A stretch of 64,000 bases of DNA from Sphingosinicella sp. LHD-64 (lineage in GTDB: Bacteria > Pseudomonadota > Alphaproteobacteria > Sphingomonadales > Sphingomonadaceae): contig NZ_JAVIFV010000003.1 in NCBI RefSeq assembly GCF_031157375.1, positions 880,001 through 944,000 of the forward strand, written 5' to 3'. Numbering within the stretch: the first letter of the stretch is position 1; every line of letters starts with the position of its first letter. Below the pieces are notes generated by a model. That model was not told the DNA's origin. It saw only the letters and a list, made by a program, of their open reading frames with translations, and did no database searches. Shown piece by piece: positions 35,391-44,297 of the stretch. The position numbers were made by a program, and so were the translations under genes.

Positions 35391-36020
35391 TCAGCCGCGC
35401 GGCCCCTGCCTCCGCGGGTCGCGATAACGGAACAGGCTGTCGGCGACCGGCACGTTGAACCGCTGGTTGGCGAGGCGCACCGTCGTCAGGTTGTTCTGCG
35501 CATCGATCGTGTTCCAGCCCTGCAGAATGAGGCCAGCCGGCCCGCTGGCATTCTTTGAGAAGGCGAGGGTGATCGTGCCGAACTCGCGCCGCCGCGGATC
35601 GCGCGCCTCGATCGTCAGCACCTGCGCGTCGTTGCGTACAACCCGGGCGAAGCGACTGAGATCCTGGCTCGCGTCGAGCAGCACGGAGAGCGGCGAATCG
35701 CCGATCGGCCAGCGCTGCACCTGGCGTGCGTCATAATCGACGAAGGTCAGCGCCCGCCCGTCGCCGACGATCAGCATGTTGGCGCTGCGGCCATAATCGA
35801 AGCGGATGCGGCCGGGCTGCTTCATGGTGAGCGTGCCGCTGACCGTCTGGCCGCGCCGGTCGCTCTGAGTGAAGCTCGCGGTCATCGAATTGACCGCGCG
35901 CAGGTGCGCCTGCACCTGGGCAAGTCCGTCTGCCGCCTGTGCCTGTACTGGAACGGGTGCCGCGGCCGCGACCAACGCGAGCGGCGTGAGGGTGAGGGCA
36001 AGGGCGCCAAAGCGCGTCAT
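35391..36020 (-). CDS. lolA: Outer-membrane lipoprotein carrier protein LolA
   Basis: A 209-residue periplasmic protein with signal peptide (cleavage near VQAQA). The core LRAVNSMTASFTQSDRRGQTVSGTLTMKQPGRIRFDY is the LolA fold that shuttles lipoproteins from LolCDE to the outer membrane. It follows ftsK by 120 bp, a usual alphaproteobacterial neighbour. Confidence 0.9.
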   Translation of the reverse strand: MTRFGALALTLTPLALVAAAAPVPVQAQAADGLAQVQAHLRAVNSMTASFTQSDRRGQTVSGTLTMKQPGRIRFDYGRSANMLIVGDGRALTFVDYDARQVQRWPIGDSPLSVLLDASQDLSRFARVVRNDAQVLTIEARDPRRREFGTITLAFSKNASGPAGLILQGWNTIDAQNNLTTVRLANQRFNVPVADSLFRYRDPRRQGPRG

Positions 36021-36140
36021 AATCTTCCTTTCGGATCGTCCGAATGCGTGTGGGGCGATATGAAGCTGGCGGATTGAATGTCCAGTGAACCCCTGTGGTT
36101 CCCGCCGGAAAGACTGATCCGATTCGCAACGGATCGCGCC

Positions 36141-38441
36141 TCAGCTCAACGGCCGCCCGTCCGGATCGACCAGCACCTCGCGACGGCCGACATGGTCGGG
36201 GGCGCTGACGATGCCTTCCTTCTCCATCCGCTCGATCAGGCGCGCAGCATTGTTGTAGCCGACGCGCAGCTGCCGCTGGAGATAGGAAGTCGAGGCCTTC
36301 TGGCTCTCGGCGACGACCTGGACGGCCTTGCGGAACATCTGCGTCTCGGCATCGTCCTCGCCGGTCGGCTGGCCCTCGAACATATAGCCGCCGTCCTCGG
36401 GTTCCTCGGTGACCGACTGGATGTAGTCGGGGGCGCCCTGGGTCCGCCAGAAATCGGCGACGGCGCGGACCTCCTCGTCGGAGACGAAGGGGCCGTGGAC
36501 GCGCGCGATCTGCTTGCCGCCGGGCATGTAGAGCATGTCGCCCTTGCCGAGCAGCTGCTCCGCGCCTTGCTCGCCGAGGATGGTGCGTGAATCGATCTTC
36601 GAGGTGACCGCGAAGCTGATCCGCGTCGGCAGGTTCGCCTTGATGACACCGGTGATGACGTCGACCGACGGGCGCTGCGTCGCCATGATCAGATGGATGC
36701 CGGCGGCGCGCGCCTTCTGCGCTAGGCGCTGGATCAGGAACTCGACCTCCTTGCCCGCGGTCATCATCAGGTCGGCGAGCTCGTCGACCACGACGACGAT
36801 CTGCGGCAGCAGGTCGTATTCCAGCTCCTCCATCTCGTAGGTGGGCTGGCCGGTCTCGGGATCGTAGCCGGTCTGGACCCGCCGCCCGAGCGTCTGGCCC
36901 TTCATCTTGGCCTCGCGCACCTTGGCGTTGAAGCTGGAGAGCTGCCGCACGCCCAGCGAGGCCATCATCCGGTAGCGCTCCTCCATCTGCTCGACCGTCC
37001 ATTTGAGCGAACGGATCGCCTTTGGCGGCTCGGTAACCACCGGCGCCAGGAGGTGCGGAATGTCGTCGTAGATGCTGAGCTCCAGCATCTTGGGATCGAT
37101 CATGATCATTTTGCACTGCTCGGGCGTCAGCCGGTAGAGCAGCGAGAGGATCATGCAGTTGAGGCCGACCGACTTGCCCGAGCCGGTGGTTCCGGCGACG
37201 AGCAGGTGCGGCATCGGCGCCAGATCGGCGACGACGGGATCGCCGGCGATGTTCTTGCCGAGGATGATCGGCAGCGAAGCGACCTGGTCCTCGAAGGCGG
37301 GGCTCGACACCAGCTCGGAGAAGCTCACCATCTCGCGCTTGGCGTTCGGGAGCTCGATGCCGATCACGCTGCGCCCGGGAATCGTCGCGACGCGGGCCGA
37401 CAGCGCCGACATGTTGCGGGCGATGTCGTCGGCGAGCTGGATGACCCGGCTCGCCTTGATGCCGCTGGCCGGCTCAAGCTCGTACATGGTGACGACGGGG
37501 CCGGGGCGGACCTCGACGATCTCGCCCTTCACCGAAAAATCCTCGAGCACCGATTCGAGCAGACGGGCGTTGCGCTCGAGCGCGGTCTTGTCGAGCGCGA
37601 CATTGGTCCGGGCGGGCGGCGGGGTGAGGAGGTCGACCGAGGGCAGGGTGTAGCTGTCGCCGAGTGCGAGCGAGGGCTGCCGCTCACGCTGCGGACGCCG
37701 GGTTCGCTCGGCCGGCGCCGCACGATCGGCGATCACCGGCGTGCGCGACGGCCCGGCGGAAGGCGCTGCGGCGGTTCGGGCCGGCCGCGGCTGCGGTTCG
37801 GGCCGGTTTTCGACGCGGACCCGCTCGCGCTGGCTGCGGCGCGCGGCGATCCATTCGCGCTCCTCGACGGTGAGGCCGAGCCCGAACAGCCACAGGGCGA
37901 GGCCGCCCGCCGCCGCCAGCGCGATGATCGCGATCCGGAACGGCTGGACAATGCCCGCCGCGCCAATCTGGCCGAGCCCGAGTTCGACCAGATTGGCGAG
38001 CGCGAGGCCGATGCCGCCGCCCCAGCCTGCGGGCAGCCCCGCGACCGCGCCGCCGACGAGCAGGCCCGCGGCCAGGCCGAGCAGGGCGATGCCGGCAACG
38101 GTGATGAGAAGGTAGCGTCCCCAGCGCCCCGGCTCGGCGCCGCGCATGACCCGAAGGCCCAGCAGGAAGACGAGCGGCAGCAGGAGCCCTGCGAGCGGGC
38201 CCATCAGCATCAGCAGGACGTCCGCGGTCCAGGCGCCGGGGCTGCCGATCCAGTTCTGGGTCGGTCCGCCCGCGTCGGTGTTCAGCGCCGGATCGCTCGG
38301 ATGGTAGCTCACGAGGGCGAGCAGCGTCAGCGTCGATCCCAAAGCGAGCGCAATGCCGCCCAGGAAGCTGCCCGAGCGCCGCGCCGCCTGGCCCAGGCTT
38401 TCGCGCCACCGCGCGAGCCGCCCTTCCGCTGCCGTCGCCAT
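36141..38441 (-). CDS. ftsK: DNA translocase FtsK
   Basis: A 766-residue septal DNA pump. Four N-terminal membrane segments (about residues 25-185) are followed by a short proline/arginine-rich linker (about 200-290) and the motor domain with Walker A AGTTGSGKSVGLN and Walker B VVVVDELADLM. The C-terminal gamma domain (RQLRVGYNNAARLIERMEKEGIV) recognises polarised DNA motifs and activates XerCD at dif. ATG 38441 starts at the conserved region; the frame is open to 38501. Divergent from the UbiH-type gene (97 bp). Confidence 0.95.
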   Translation of the reverse strand: MATAAEGRLARWRESLGQAARRSGSFLGGIALALGSTLTLLALVSYHPSDPALNTDAGGPTQNWIGSPGAWTADVLLMLMGPLAGLLLPLVFLLGLRVMRGAEPGRWGRYLLITVAGIALLGLAAGLLVGGAVAGLPAGWGGGIGLALANLVELGLGQIGAAGIVQPFRIAIIALAAAGGLALWLFGLGLTVEEREWIAARRSQRERVRVENRPEPQPRPARTAAAPSAGPSRTPVIADRAAPAERTRRPQRERQPSLALGDSYTLPSVDLLTPPPARTNVALDKTALERNARLLESVLEDFSVKGEIVEVRPGPVVTMYELEPASGIKASRVIQLADDIARNMSALSARVATIPGRSVIGIELPNAKREMVSFSELVSSPAFEDQVASLPIILGKNIAGDPVVADLAPMPHLLVAGTTGSGKSVGLNCMILSLLYRLTPEQCKMIMIDPKMLELSIYDDIPHLLAPVVTEPPKAIRSLKWTVEQMEERYRMMASLGVRQLSSFNAKVREAKMKGQTLGRRVQTGYDPETGQPTYEMEELEYDLLPQIVVVVDELADLMMTAGKEVEFLIQRLAQKARAAGIHLIMATQRPSVDVITGVIKANLPTRISFAVTSKIDSRTILGEQGAEQLLGKGDMLYMPGGKQIARVHGPFVSDEEVRAVADFWRTQGAPDYIQSVTEEPEDGGYMFEGQPTGEDDAETQMFRKAVQVVAESQKASTSYLQRQLRVGYNNAARLIERMEKEGIVSAPDHVGRREVLVDPDGRPLS

Positions 38442-38538
38442 TCCCGTGTGCCCCAAATGTTCCCGTCGGCCCTCATGCGCCCTCGCGGACTCCCGGGTCA
38501 AGCTTGGCGTGGCGTCGTGGCGTCGCTACAGCGGCAAA

Positions 38539-39759
38539 ATGCGGCAAGCGGACGTGATCATCCTCGGCGGCGGCCTGGTCGGCCTGACCCTCGCCATCGC
38601 GCTCGACCGCCACGGCCTTGCCACCCTGGTCATCGATCCCGCCGATCCCGCCAGGCAGGTCGCGCCGACCTATGACGGCCGCGCGACCGCGGTCTCGAGC
38701 TCGTCCTGGCGGATGCTGGAGGCGATCGGTGTCGCCGGGCGCCTGGCCGGCCGCACCAGCGCGATCCGGGCGATCCGGGTCAGCGACGGCCTCAAGCCCG
38801 GCGGCATCCTGTTCGATCCGGACCGGGACGACGATCCGCTCGGCATCATGGTCGAGAATCGGCTGCTCCGCGCCGCCTTGCGCGATGCGGCGCTCGCCTC
38901 GGCGCGGATCGAGCTGCTGATGCCCGCCCGCGCCGCCGAGATCGTCCGCAACGCGACCGGGGTCCGGATCGCCCTTGCCGACGGCAGCGCGGCGGCCGCG
39001 CCGCTGCTGATCGGCGCGGAAGGGCGCAACTCGCCGGTGCGCGAAGCGGCCAATATCCCGCTCGCCCAATGGCGCTACGACCATGTCGCGATCGTCGCGA
39101 CGGTGACCCACGAACGCGACCACGAGCACGTCGCCTACGAGATCTTCTATCCGGACGGCCCGTTCGCCATCCTGCCGATGTCGGACGGCGAGGATGGCGC
39201 CTATCGCTCGGCGATCGTCTGGTCGGTGAAGGCGAAGGACGGTCCCGCCGTCGCTGCCCTGCCCGATCGGGCGCTCGCGCACGAGATCGCCAGGCGGATG
39301 GGCGGTTTCCTCGGCGAGGTCGCGCTCGCCGGTCCGCGCTGGAGCTATCCGCTCGGCTTCCATCATGCTGCCCGGATCACCGACACCCGCCTCGCCCTCG
39401 TCGGCGACGCTGCGCACGGCATCCATCCGATTGCCGGCCAGGGCCTCAATCTCGGCTTCCGCGACGCCGCGGCGCTCGCCGAAGTGCTGGTCGAAGGCGC
39501 CCGGCTCGGTCTCGACCTCGGCGATGCCCAGCTCCTGGGCCGCTACGAGCGCTGGCGCAGCCTCGACACTTTGATGGTGGCGATGGCCACCGACAGCCTC
39601 ACCCGCCTCTACGGCGTCCCCGGCAGCGCCGCCTCGGCGATCCGCCGCTTCGGCATGGGCGCCGTCCAGCGTATCGGTCCTCTGAAGGACCGGCTCATGG
39701 CCGAGGCCCGCGGCGAATCGGGCGAGCTGCCGCTCCTGTTGAGAGGATTGCCGATCTAG
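38539..39759 (+). CDS. UbiH/UbiF/COQ6-family FAD monooxygenase
   Basis: A 406-residue flavoprotein hydroxylase with the FAD motif VIILGGGLVGLTLAIALDRHG (residues 6-26), an RATAVSSSSWRMLEAIG block and the second FAD site LVGDAAHGIHPIAGQGLNLGF. The family hydroxylates the benzoquinone ring in ubiquinone synthesis; which ring position cannot be told (UbiH, UbiF, UbiI and UbiL look alike). ATG 38539 is at the conserved N-terminus. The 3' end overlaps the convergent small gene by 65 bp. Confidence 0.87.
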   Translation: MRQADVIILGGGLVGLTLAIALDRHGLATLVIDPADPARQVAPTYDGRATAVSSSSWRMLEAIGVAGRLAGRTSAIRAIRVSDGLKPGGILFDPDRDDDPLGIMVENRLLRAALRDAALASARIELLMPARAAEIVRNATGVRIALADGSAAAAPLLIGAEGRNSPVREAANIPLAQWRYDHVAIVATVTHERDHEHVAYEIFYPDGPFAILPMSDGEDGAYRSAIVWSVKAKDGPAVAALPDRALAHEIARRMGGFLGEVALAGPRWSYPLGFHHAARITDTRLALVGDAAHGIHPIAGQGLNLGFRDAAALAEVLVEGARLGLDLGDAQLLGRYERWRSLDTLMVAMATDSLTRLYGVPGSAASAIRRFGMGAVQRIGPLKDRLMAEARGESGELPLLLRGLPI

Positions 39760-40162
39760 CGGGAAGTCCGACCGGTTCCTCGACCTTGATTGCCCGCTCC
39801 TCCCCGGCGCCTGCGGCACGGATCATGAGGAACGTGCCGGCCCACACTTCCGGAATCTCCCATCGCCCGTCGATCTCGTCTCCGTCCGCATGGACCGTGC
39901 CTTCGTAGTGCACCACGTCATAATGTTCGTCGGCATCATACATTTTCAGGAAGCGGACCGTGCTCCCCTCCTTGCGACCGTCGATCACTGCGTGCAGGAT
40001 CTCGCCATGGCGCTCGAGCAGGTCCGACGTTTCTGTCGTTGTTGCCGTTACGCATCCGGAAATTTCGTGCAGCACGGCTTCGAACGGCACGGGAGACCCT
40101 CCGGCGGGATAATTGTAGAGCCCGGTCCAATGTCCGGTCAGTCCGGCATCCGTTCCGGTCAT
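39695..40162 (-). CDS. Hypothetical protein, beta-rich
   Basis: A 155-residue protein not recognised. Residues 8-120 show repeating short beta-strand patterns with Gly/Trp ([49 protein letters not shown]), reminiscent of small lipocalin-like or avidin-like barrels. The last 25 residues are low-complexity and lie antisense to the end of the UbiH-type gene. Its ATG overlaps the stop of the Trm112-like gene (ATGA), so it appears to be the fourth gene of a thioredoxin-LON-Trm112 operon. Confidence 0.6.
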   Translation of the reverse strand: MTGTDAGLTGHWTGLYNYPAGGSPVPFEAVLHEISGCVTATTTETSDLLERHGEILHAVIDGRKEGSTVRFLKMYDADEHYDVVHYEGTVHADGDEIDGRWEIPEVWAGTFLMIRAAGAGEERAIKVEEPVGLPARSAILSTGAAARPIRRGPRP

Positions 40163-40332
40163 GCAGCGATGACGCGCGCCGCTTCGACCAGCAACACCGG
40201 CACACCGTCCTGTATCGGATATGCCAGGTCCGCAGCCTGCGACACGAGTTCCTGCGCCGCTTCGTCATAGACGAGCGGTGCGCGCGTCACCGGGCAGACC
40301 AGCTTGGCCAGCAACTCCGGGTCAAGATTCAT
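40159..40332 (-). CDS. Trm112-family small protein
   Basis: A 57-residue protein of the YcaR/Trm112 type: [22 protein letters not shown], then [14 protein letters not shown]. Only one cysteine remains, so the zinc site of eukaryotic Trm112 is absent, as in many bacterial members. Eukaryotic homologues activate methyltransferases; the bacterial role is unclear. Overlaps both neighbours as ATGA (40329-40332 and 40159-40162). Confidence 0.85.
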   Translation of the reverse strand: MNLDPELLAKLVCPVTRAPLVYDEAAQELVSQAADLAYPIQDGVPVLLVEAARVIAA

Positions 40333-40982
40333 TGCAGCGTCGCCGGTCCGTCGGCGCCGCCCGGCGCCATGCGCTGGAACTGCATGAACTGGACGAGCAG
40401 GTCGGCCCGCGCCGTGAGGTCGCGCGCCTCGAGCAGCGCCTGCTTCGAGCCGACGTCGAGCGGCGCGATCTGGGCGATGCCGTTGACCAGCATCTCGTCG
40501 TCGAGCCGCGCGACCGATTCCCAATCCACCGCGTAACCGAGCGCATCGGCATAGGCGCGCGATTCGCGCTCGATCTCGGCGCGCTGGGCAATTGCGAGCG
40601 GTTCATCCTCATCCTGGTCGTTGAAGCCGCTGCGATCGGCGTCGACCTGGCGATAGAGCGTCTCGACCCGTGCCTCGCGTGCGACGCGGAAGCGGCTGAG
40701 GCCCTCCAGCACGATGTTGAACCGGCCGTCGTCCAGCTCCTCGCAGCCGGCGAGCCGACCGATACAGCCGATCTCGAAGATCGGGGGTGCGATCATCTCG
40801 CGAGAATCGTCCAGAGCGGGCCGCGGCTGGATCATCGCGATCAGCCGGTCGCCGTCCAGCGCATCGCGGACCATCGCCCGGTAGCGCGGCTCGAAGATGT
40901 GGAGCGGCAGCTGGCCGCGCGGGAAGAGCAACGCCCCGACGAGCGGGAAGATCGGCACGCGCAGGAGCGCAGTCTCGTGCAT
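40329..40982 (-). CDS. LON substrate-binding-domain protein
   Basis: A 217-residue stand-alone LON N-domain: [33 protein letters not shown], then [36 protein letters not shown]. It lacks the ATPase and protease parts of Lon. Role in alphaproteobacteria not established. One-base overlap (TGATG) with the thioredoxin-TPR gene upstream and ATGA overlap with the Trm112-like gene downstream. Confidence 0.88.
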   Translation of the reverse strand: MHETALLRVPIFPLVGALLFPRGQLPLHIFEPRYRAMVRDALDGDRLIAMIQPRPALDDSREMIAPPIFEIGCIGRLAGCEELDDGRFNIVLEGLSRFRVAREARVETLYRQVDADRSGFNDQDEDEPLAIAQRAEIERESRAYADALGYAVDWESVARLDDEMLVNGIAQIAPLDVGSKQALLEARDLTARADLLVQFMQFQRMAPGGADGPATLQ

Positions 40983-41890
40983 CAGCCGAACAGGATCTCG
41001 GACAGCCGCCGCCGCCGCTGCGCCGCCCAGGGATCCTCGAGCCCGGTCGCCTCGAGCAGCTGGAGCAGCCGCTTGCGGGCCGCGCCCTCGTTCCAGTCGC
41101 GGTCGCGGCGGACGCTTTCGAGCAGCTGGTCTGCCGCCGCGTCGCGCTCGCCACGTGCCATCAATGCACCGGCCAGCTCGTAGCGGGCCTCGTGATCGTC
41201 GGGATCGCGCGCGATCCGGCCTTCGAACTCGGCCGAGTCGCCGGCCGGCGCGATCTCGGCCAGCGCGAGCGCCGAGCGCGCCTGCGCCACGGCGGGGTCC
41301 TTCGCCGCCTTCTCCGGCAGGCCGTCCAGCGCCGCCTTCGCCTCGTCAATCCGCCCGGTGCCGACCAGCGCGCGCGCCAGCCCGGCGACCGCCTCGGGAT
41401 TCTCCGGGGCCATCTCGACGATCTGGCCGAAAATGTTGGCCGCCCGCTCGGCATCGCCTTCGGACAGGACCTGCTCGCCCATCTCGATCAGCGGTTCGAT
41501 CTGTGCCTCGAGCTCCTGCGCCTCGCCCTGGATCGGAAGCTGGGCGAGCAACTGGTCGAGCGCGCCCGAAATCTGGCTTTCGGTCCGCGCCGAGGAGAGA
41601 TCGGCGACCGGCTGGCCCTGGAAGATCGCATAGACGGTGGGGATCGACTGGATGCGGAACTGGGCGGCGATGAACTTGTCTTCCTCGACGTCGATCTTGA
41701 CCAGCTTGACGCCCTTGGCGGCGTAGTCGGCGGCGACCTTCTCGATCACCGGCGAGAGCTGTTTGCAGGGGCCGCACCATTCCGCCCAGAAATCGACGAT
41801 GACCAGATTGGTCATGCTCGGCTCGACGACCTCGCGCCGGAATTTCTCGACCGCCGTCCGCTCGGCCTCGGTCATGCCCAATGTCGCCAC
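40982..41890 (-). CDS. Thioredoxin-TPR chaperone (CnoX/YbbN-like)
   Basis: A 302-residue protein: thioredoxin domain with C39-G-P-C42 (FWAEWCGPCKQLSP), then a tetratricopeptide C-terminal part (about 120-302) with repeated AGLARALVGTGRIDEAKAAL-type helices. E. coli CnoX (YbbN) is a holdase that passes clients to GroEL; here a full CGPC is kept, so redox activity is likely too. GTG 41890 (VATLGMTEAERTAVEKF) with GGAG upstream is chosen over ATG 41875, as conserved residues precede it. Confidence 0.88.
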   Translation of the reverse strand: MATLGMTEAERTAVEKFRREVVEPSMTNLVIVDFWAEWCGPCKQLSPVIEKVAADYAAKGVKLVKIDVEEDKFIAAQFRIQSIPTVYAIFQGQPVADLSSARTESQISGALDQLLAQLPIQGEAQELEAQIEPLIEMGEQVLSEGDAERAANIFGQIVEMAPENPEAVAGLARALVGTGRIDEAKAALDGLPEKAAKDPAVAQARSALALAEIAPAGDSAEFEGRIARDPDDHEARYELAGALMARGERDAAADQLLESVRRDRDWNEGAARKRLLQLLEATGLEDPWAAQRRRRLSEILFG

Positions 41891-41981
41891 GTTGAAATGC
41901 TCCGGAAGGGGATATCTATCCGGCTCTATGTGGGATCGCGGCCCCGTCTGCCAAGCCCGCGCGTGGACATGCATTTCGGGG

Positions 41982-42005
41982 CCCTTTGACTTCGCTCAGG
42001 ACAGG
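41982..42005. repeat. REP-like unit
   Basis: CCCTTTGACTTCGCTCAGGA followed by CAGG, the same class as the unit translated in maf at 12979-13003. It lies in the 186-bp region between the divergent thioredoxin-TPR gene and the tRNA, which otherwise shows no gene. Confidence 0.72.
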
Positions 42006-42076
42006 CTTGCAGGGCAACGAAGCCCGTGCTAGCAGCCGCCGCCTTACCCGGACCGGTCCCGCCGGTTCCGCCGAGA

Positions 42077-42151
42077 GCGGGCGTAGCTCAGGGGTAGAGC
42101 ACAACCTTGCCAAGGTTGGGGTCGAGGGTTCGAATCCCTTCGCCCGCTCCA
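42077..42151 (+). tRNA. tRNA-Gly (anticodon GCC)
   Basis: A 75-nt cloverleaf: acceptor stem GCGGGCG (42077-42083) with CGCCCGC (42141-42147), D arm GCTC/GAGC, anticodon arm CAACC-TTGCCAA-GGTTG with GCC anticodon, T arm GAGGG-TTCGAAT-CCCTT, discriminator T and encoded CCA. The GCC anticodon reads GGC and GGT, the main Gly codons of this GC-rich genome. Confidence 0.97.
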
Positions 42152-42175
42152 GATTTCCTGCATTTGGGGGTCGCC

Positions 42176-42691
42176 ATGAAACTCACTGCCGCCCTCATGC
42201 CTGCCGCTGCCCTGTCGCTCGCGGCCTGCGGCCAGTCCGATTCGGACCGGCTGAACCAGGTCGCCGCCGAGGTTCATGCGGAAAAGCAGGCGGAGCTCAA
42301 TGCGCCGGCGCCGCAATCGACCACGACCCCATCGGGCCTGCGCTTCGAGACGCTGACGCCGGGCAATGGCCCACGACCGCAGCTCGGCCAGCCGGTGATG
42401 GTCACCTATGAGGGGCGCCTGACCGACGGCACGATGTTCGATTCGAGCGCCCAGCCGGTGCCGATGGTCGTCGGCCAGCTCATTCCGGGCTTCAACGAAG
42501 GGCTGCTGCTGATGAACAAGGGCGGCCGCTATCGCCTTCGCATCCCGCCCGAGCTCGGCTACGGCGCGGCCGGTGCCGGCGGCGTGATCCCGCCCAATGC
42601 CGAGCTTGATTTCCTCGTGACCCTGGTCGATATCGGCGACGGCGCGACCCCGGCCCAGCTGCTGCCGCCCGAGGGCAATTCCACGAACTAG
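42176..42691 (+). CDS. FKBP-type peptidyl-prolyl isomerase lipoprotein
   Basis: A 171-residue exported lipoprotein: signal peptide with lipobox LAAC (Cys18), a short helical linker (DSDRLNQVAAEVHAEKQAEL), then an FKBP domain (about 60-160) with VTYEGRLTDGTMFDSS, VIPGFNEGLLLM-like and YGAAGAGGVIPPNAELDFLVTLVDI. It should catalyse proline isomerisation in the periplasm. ATG 42176 with GGGGG upstream follows the tRNA by 24 bp. Confidence 0.9.
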   Translation: MKLTAALMPAAALSLAACGQSDSDRLNQVAAEVHAEKQAELNAPAPQSTTTPSGLRFETLTPGNGPRPQLGQPVMVTYEGRLTDGTMFDSSAQPVPMVVGQLIPGFNEGLLLMNKGGRYRLRIPPELGYGAAGAGGVIPPNAELDFLVTLVDIGDGATPAQLLPPEGNSTN

Positions 42692-42793
42692 CGGCGTCCC
42701 GGCAAGGGAACGCATCCGTCACGCTGCCGTTCTGTCATCTCCCGGACACGGGGGCCGCATCGGCCGTCCGTCCGCCGGGCAGAGGCAGGATGC

Positions 42794-43585
42794 ATGAGCA
42801 CGCAGCTTCCCGCGCTCGATCCTTCGGTGTTCGAGCCCCCGCCGGCCGCGGTCGACTTCTATGTCGAATGCCTGCGCCTGCTCGACGAATCGGGTATCCC
42901 CTTCCTGTTGTCCGGCACCTATGCCCTGTCCTGCTATACGGGCATCGTCCGGCCGACGAAGGATCTCGACGTCTTCTGCAAGCCGTCGGACGCGCCCCGG
43001 ATACTCAGCTTCTTCAAGGAGCGCGGCTACCGGATCGACATCGAGGACGAGCGCTGGATCGGCAAGGTCTGGAAGGACGACCGGCATTTCTTCGACGTCA
43101 TCTACAACATGTCCACCGCCGGCATGCCGGTGACCGAGGACTGGTTCGCCGAAGGCTATGAGGTCGAGGTTTACGGCACCAACGTGCGGATCACCCCGCC
43201 GACCGAGTTCATCCTCTCCAAGCTCTTCCTGCAGGACCGCTACCGCTACGACGGCGCCGACGTCGCCCACGTGATCCTCAAGAAGCATGACGAGATCGAC
43301 TGGCAGAAGCTGCTGAACGCGCTGGAGCTCTACTGGGAGGTGCTCCTCATCCACGTTCTCAATTTCCGCTTCATCTACCCGACCGAGCGCGAGTGCATCC
43401 CGCGCTGGCTGTTCGACGAGCTGCTTGCCCGGCTGGCGGCACAGGCGGAGATGCCGACGGCGCGCATGAAGATCTGCCGCGGCCGCCTGTTCAGCCCGCG
43501 CGACTACATCACCGACATCACCGAATGGGGCTTCGCCGACGTGGTCGGAAAGGGCATCGAGGAGAAGCATGAGCCCAAGTCGTGA
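42794..43585 (+). CDS. Nucleotidyltransferase-fold protein of unknown function
   Basis: A 263-residue protein. The NTase core is visible: LLSGTYALSCYTGIVRPTKDLDVFCK, where S40-G41 precedes the metal pair D57-x-D59 and D101 (FFDVIY) fits the third acidic residue. A helical domain follows (about 125-200, PTEFILSKLFLQDRYRYDGADVAHVI). The pattern is that of the AbiEii/MNT-like NTase group. The acceptor (RNA, protein, small molecule) is unknown. The last 17 bp overlap the metallophosphoesterase gene, suggesting joint function. Confidence 0.75.
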   Translation: MSTQLPALDPSVFEPPPAAVDFYVECLRLLDESGIPFLLSGTYALSCYTGIVRPTKDLDVFCKPSDAPRILSFFKERGYRIDIEDERWIGKVWKDDRHFFDVIYNMSTAGMPVTEDWFAEGYEVEVYGTNVRITPPTEFILSKLFLQDRYRYDGADVAHVILKKHDEIDWQKLLNALELYWEVLLIHVLNFRFIYPTERECIPRWLFDELLARLAAQAEMPTARMKICRGRLFSPRDYITDITEWGFADVVGKGIEEKHEPKS

Positions 43586-44297
43586 CACTCTCACGCTGGC
43601 GGCGATCGGCGATCTCCATGTGACCGAGGCGAGCGAGCATCGCTACCGCGACATGTTCGCCGAGATTTCCGGGAAGGCGGACGTTGTCGCCCTGTGCGGG
43701 GACCTCACCAATTTCGGCAAGACGCGCGAGGCGGAGATCCTCGCGGAGGACCTGCGCCACTGCACCATCCCCTCGGTCGCGGTGCTCGGCAACCATGACT
43801 ATGAATGCGGCCAGCCGGAGGAGGTGGCCCGCATCCTCCACGCCGCCGGTGTCACCATCCTCGCCGAGCAGGCGGTCGAGATCGAAGGCGTCGGCTTCGC
43901 CGGCGTGAAGGGCTTCCTCGGCGGCTTCGGCCGCGGCGAGCTCGGTTCGTTCGGCGAGGCGCCGATCAAGGCCTTCGTCGATGCGGCGCTGGACGAGGCG
44001 CGTAAGCTGGAGAACGCCCTGCGCTCGTTGAAGACGGAGCGGACAGTCGCCGTCCTCCACTACTCGCCGATCGCCGAGACCCTCGAGGGCGAGCCGCTGG
44101 AAATCTATCCGTTCCTAGGCTGCTCGCGTCTCGCCGATGCGATCGACCGGTTCGAGAATGTCGCCGCCGTCGTTCACGGCCACGCCCATCGCGGCACCCA
44201 CGAAGGGCAGACGCCGCGCGGCATCCCGGTCTACAACTGCGCGCAGATGGTCGTGGAGGCCATCCACGGGCGGCCCTACGCGCTGATCGAAATCTAG
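43569..44297 (+). CDS. Calcineurin-like metallophosphoesterase
   Basis: A 242-residue phosphoesterase with the whole two-metal motif set: GDLHV (D15, H17), GDLTNFG (D45), GNHDYE (N75, H76, D77), LHYSP (His) and GHAHRG. Cytosolic, no signal peptide. The reading frame begins 17 bp before the end of the nucleotidyltransferase gene. Pairing with an NTase suggests that it may remove or process the group the NTase adds, which is inference only. Convergent with the Mic60-like gene (4-bp overlap). Confidence 0.85.
   Translation: MSPSRDTLTLAAIGDLHVTEASEHRYRDMFAEISGKADVVALCGDLTNFGKTREAEILAEDLRHCTIPSVAVLGNHDYECGQPEEVARILHAAGVTILAEQAVEIEGVGFAGVKGFLGGFGRGELGSFGEAPIKAFVDAALDEARKLENALRSLKTERTVAVLHYSPIAETLEGEPLEIYPFLGCSRLADAIDRFENVAAVVHGHAHRGTHEGQTPRGIPVYNCAQMVVEAIHGRPYALIEI

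Noticed and set aside
42794-44297. Calling the NTase/phosphoesterase pair a proven toxin-antitoxin or defence system.
   Set aside because: There is no antitoxin-like small gene, no mobile context and no known two-gene family that I can match with certainty; left as an open lead.
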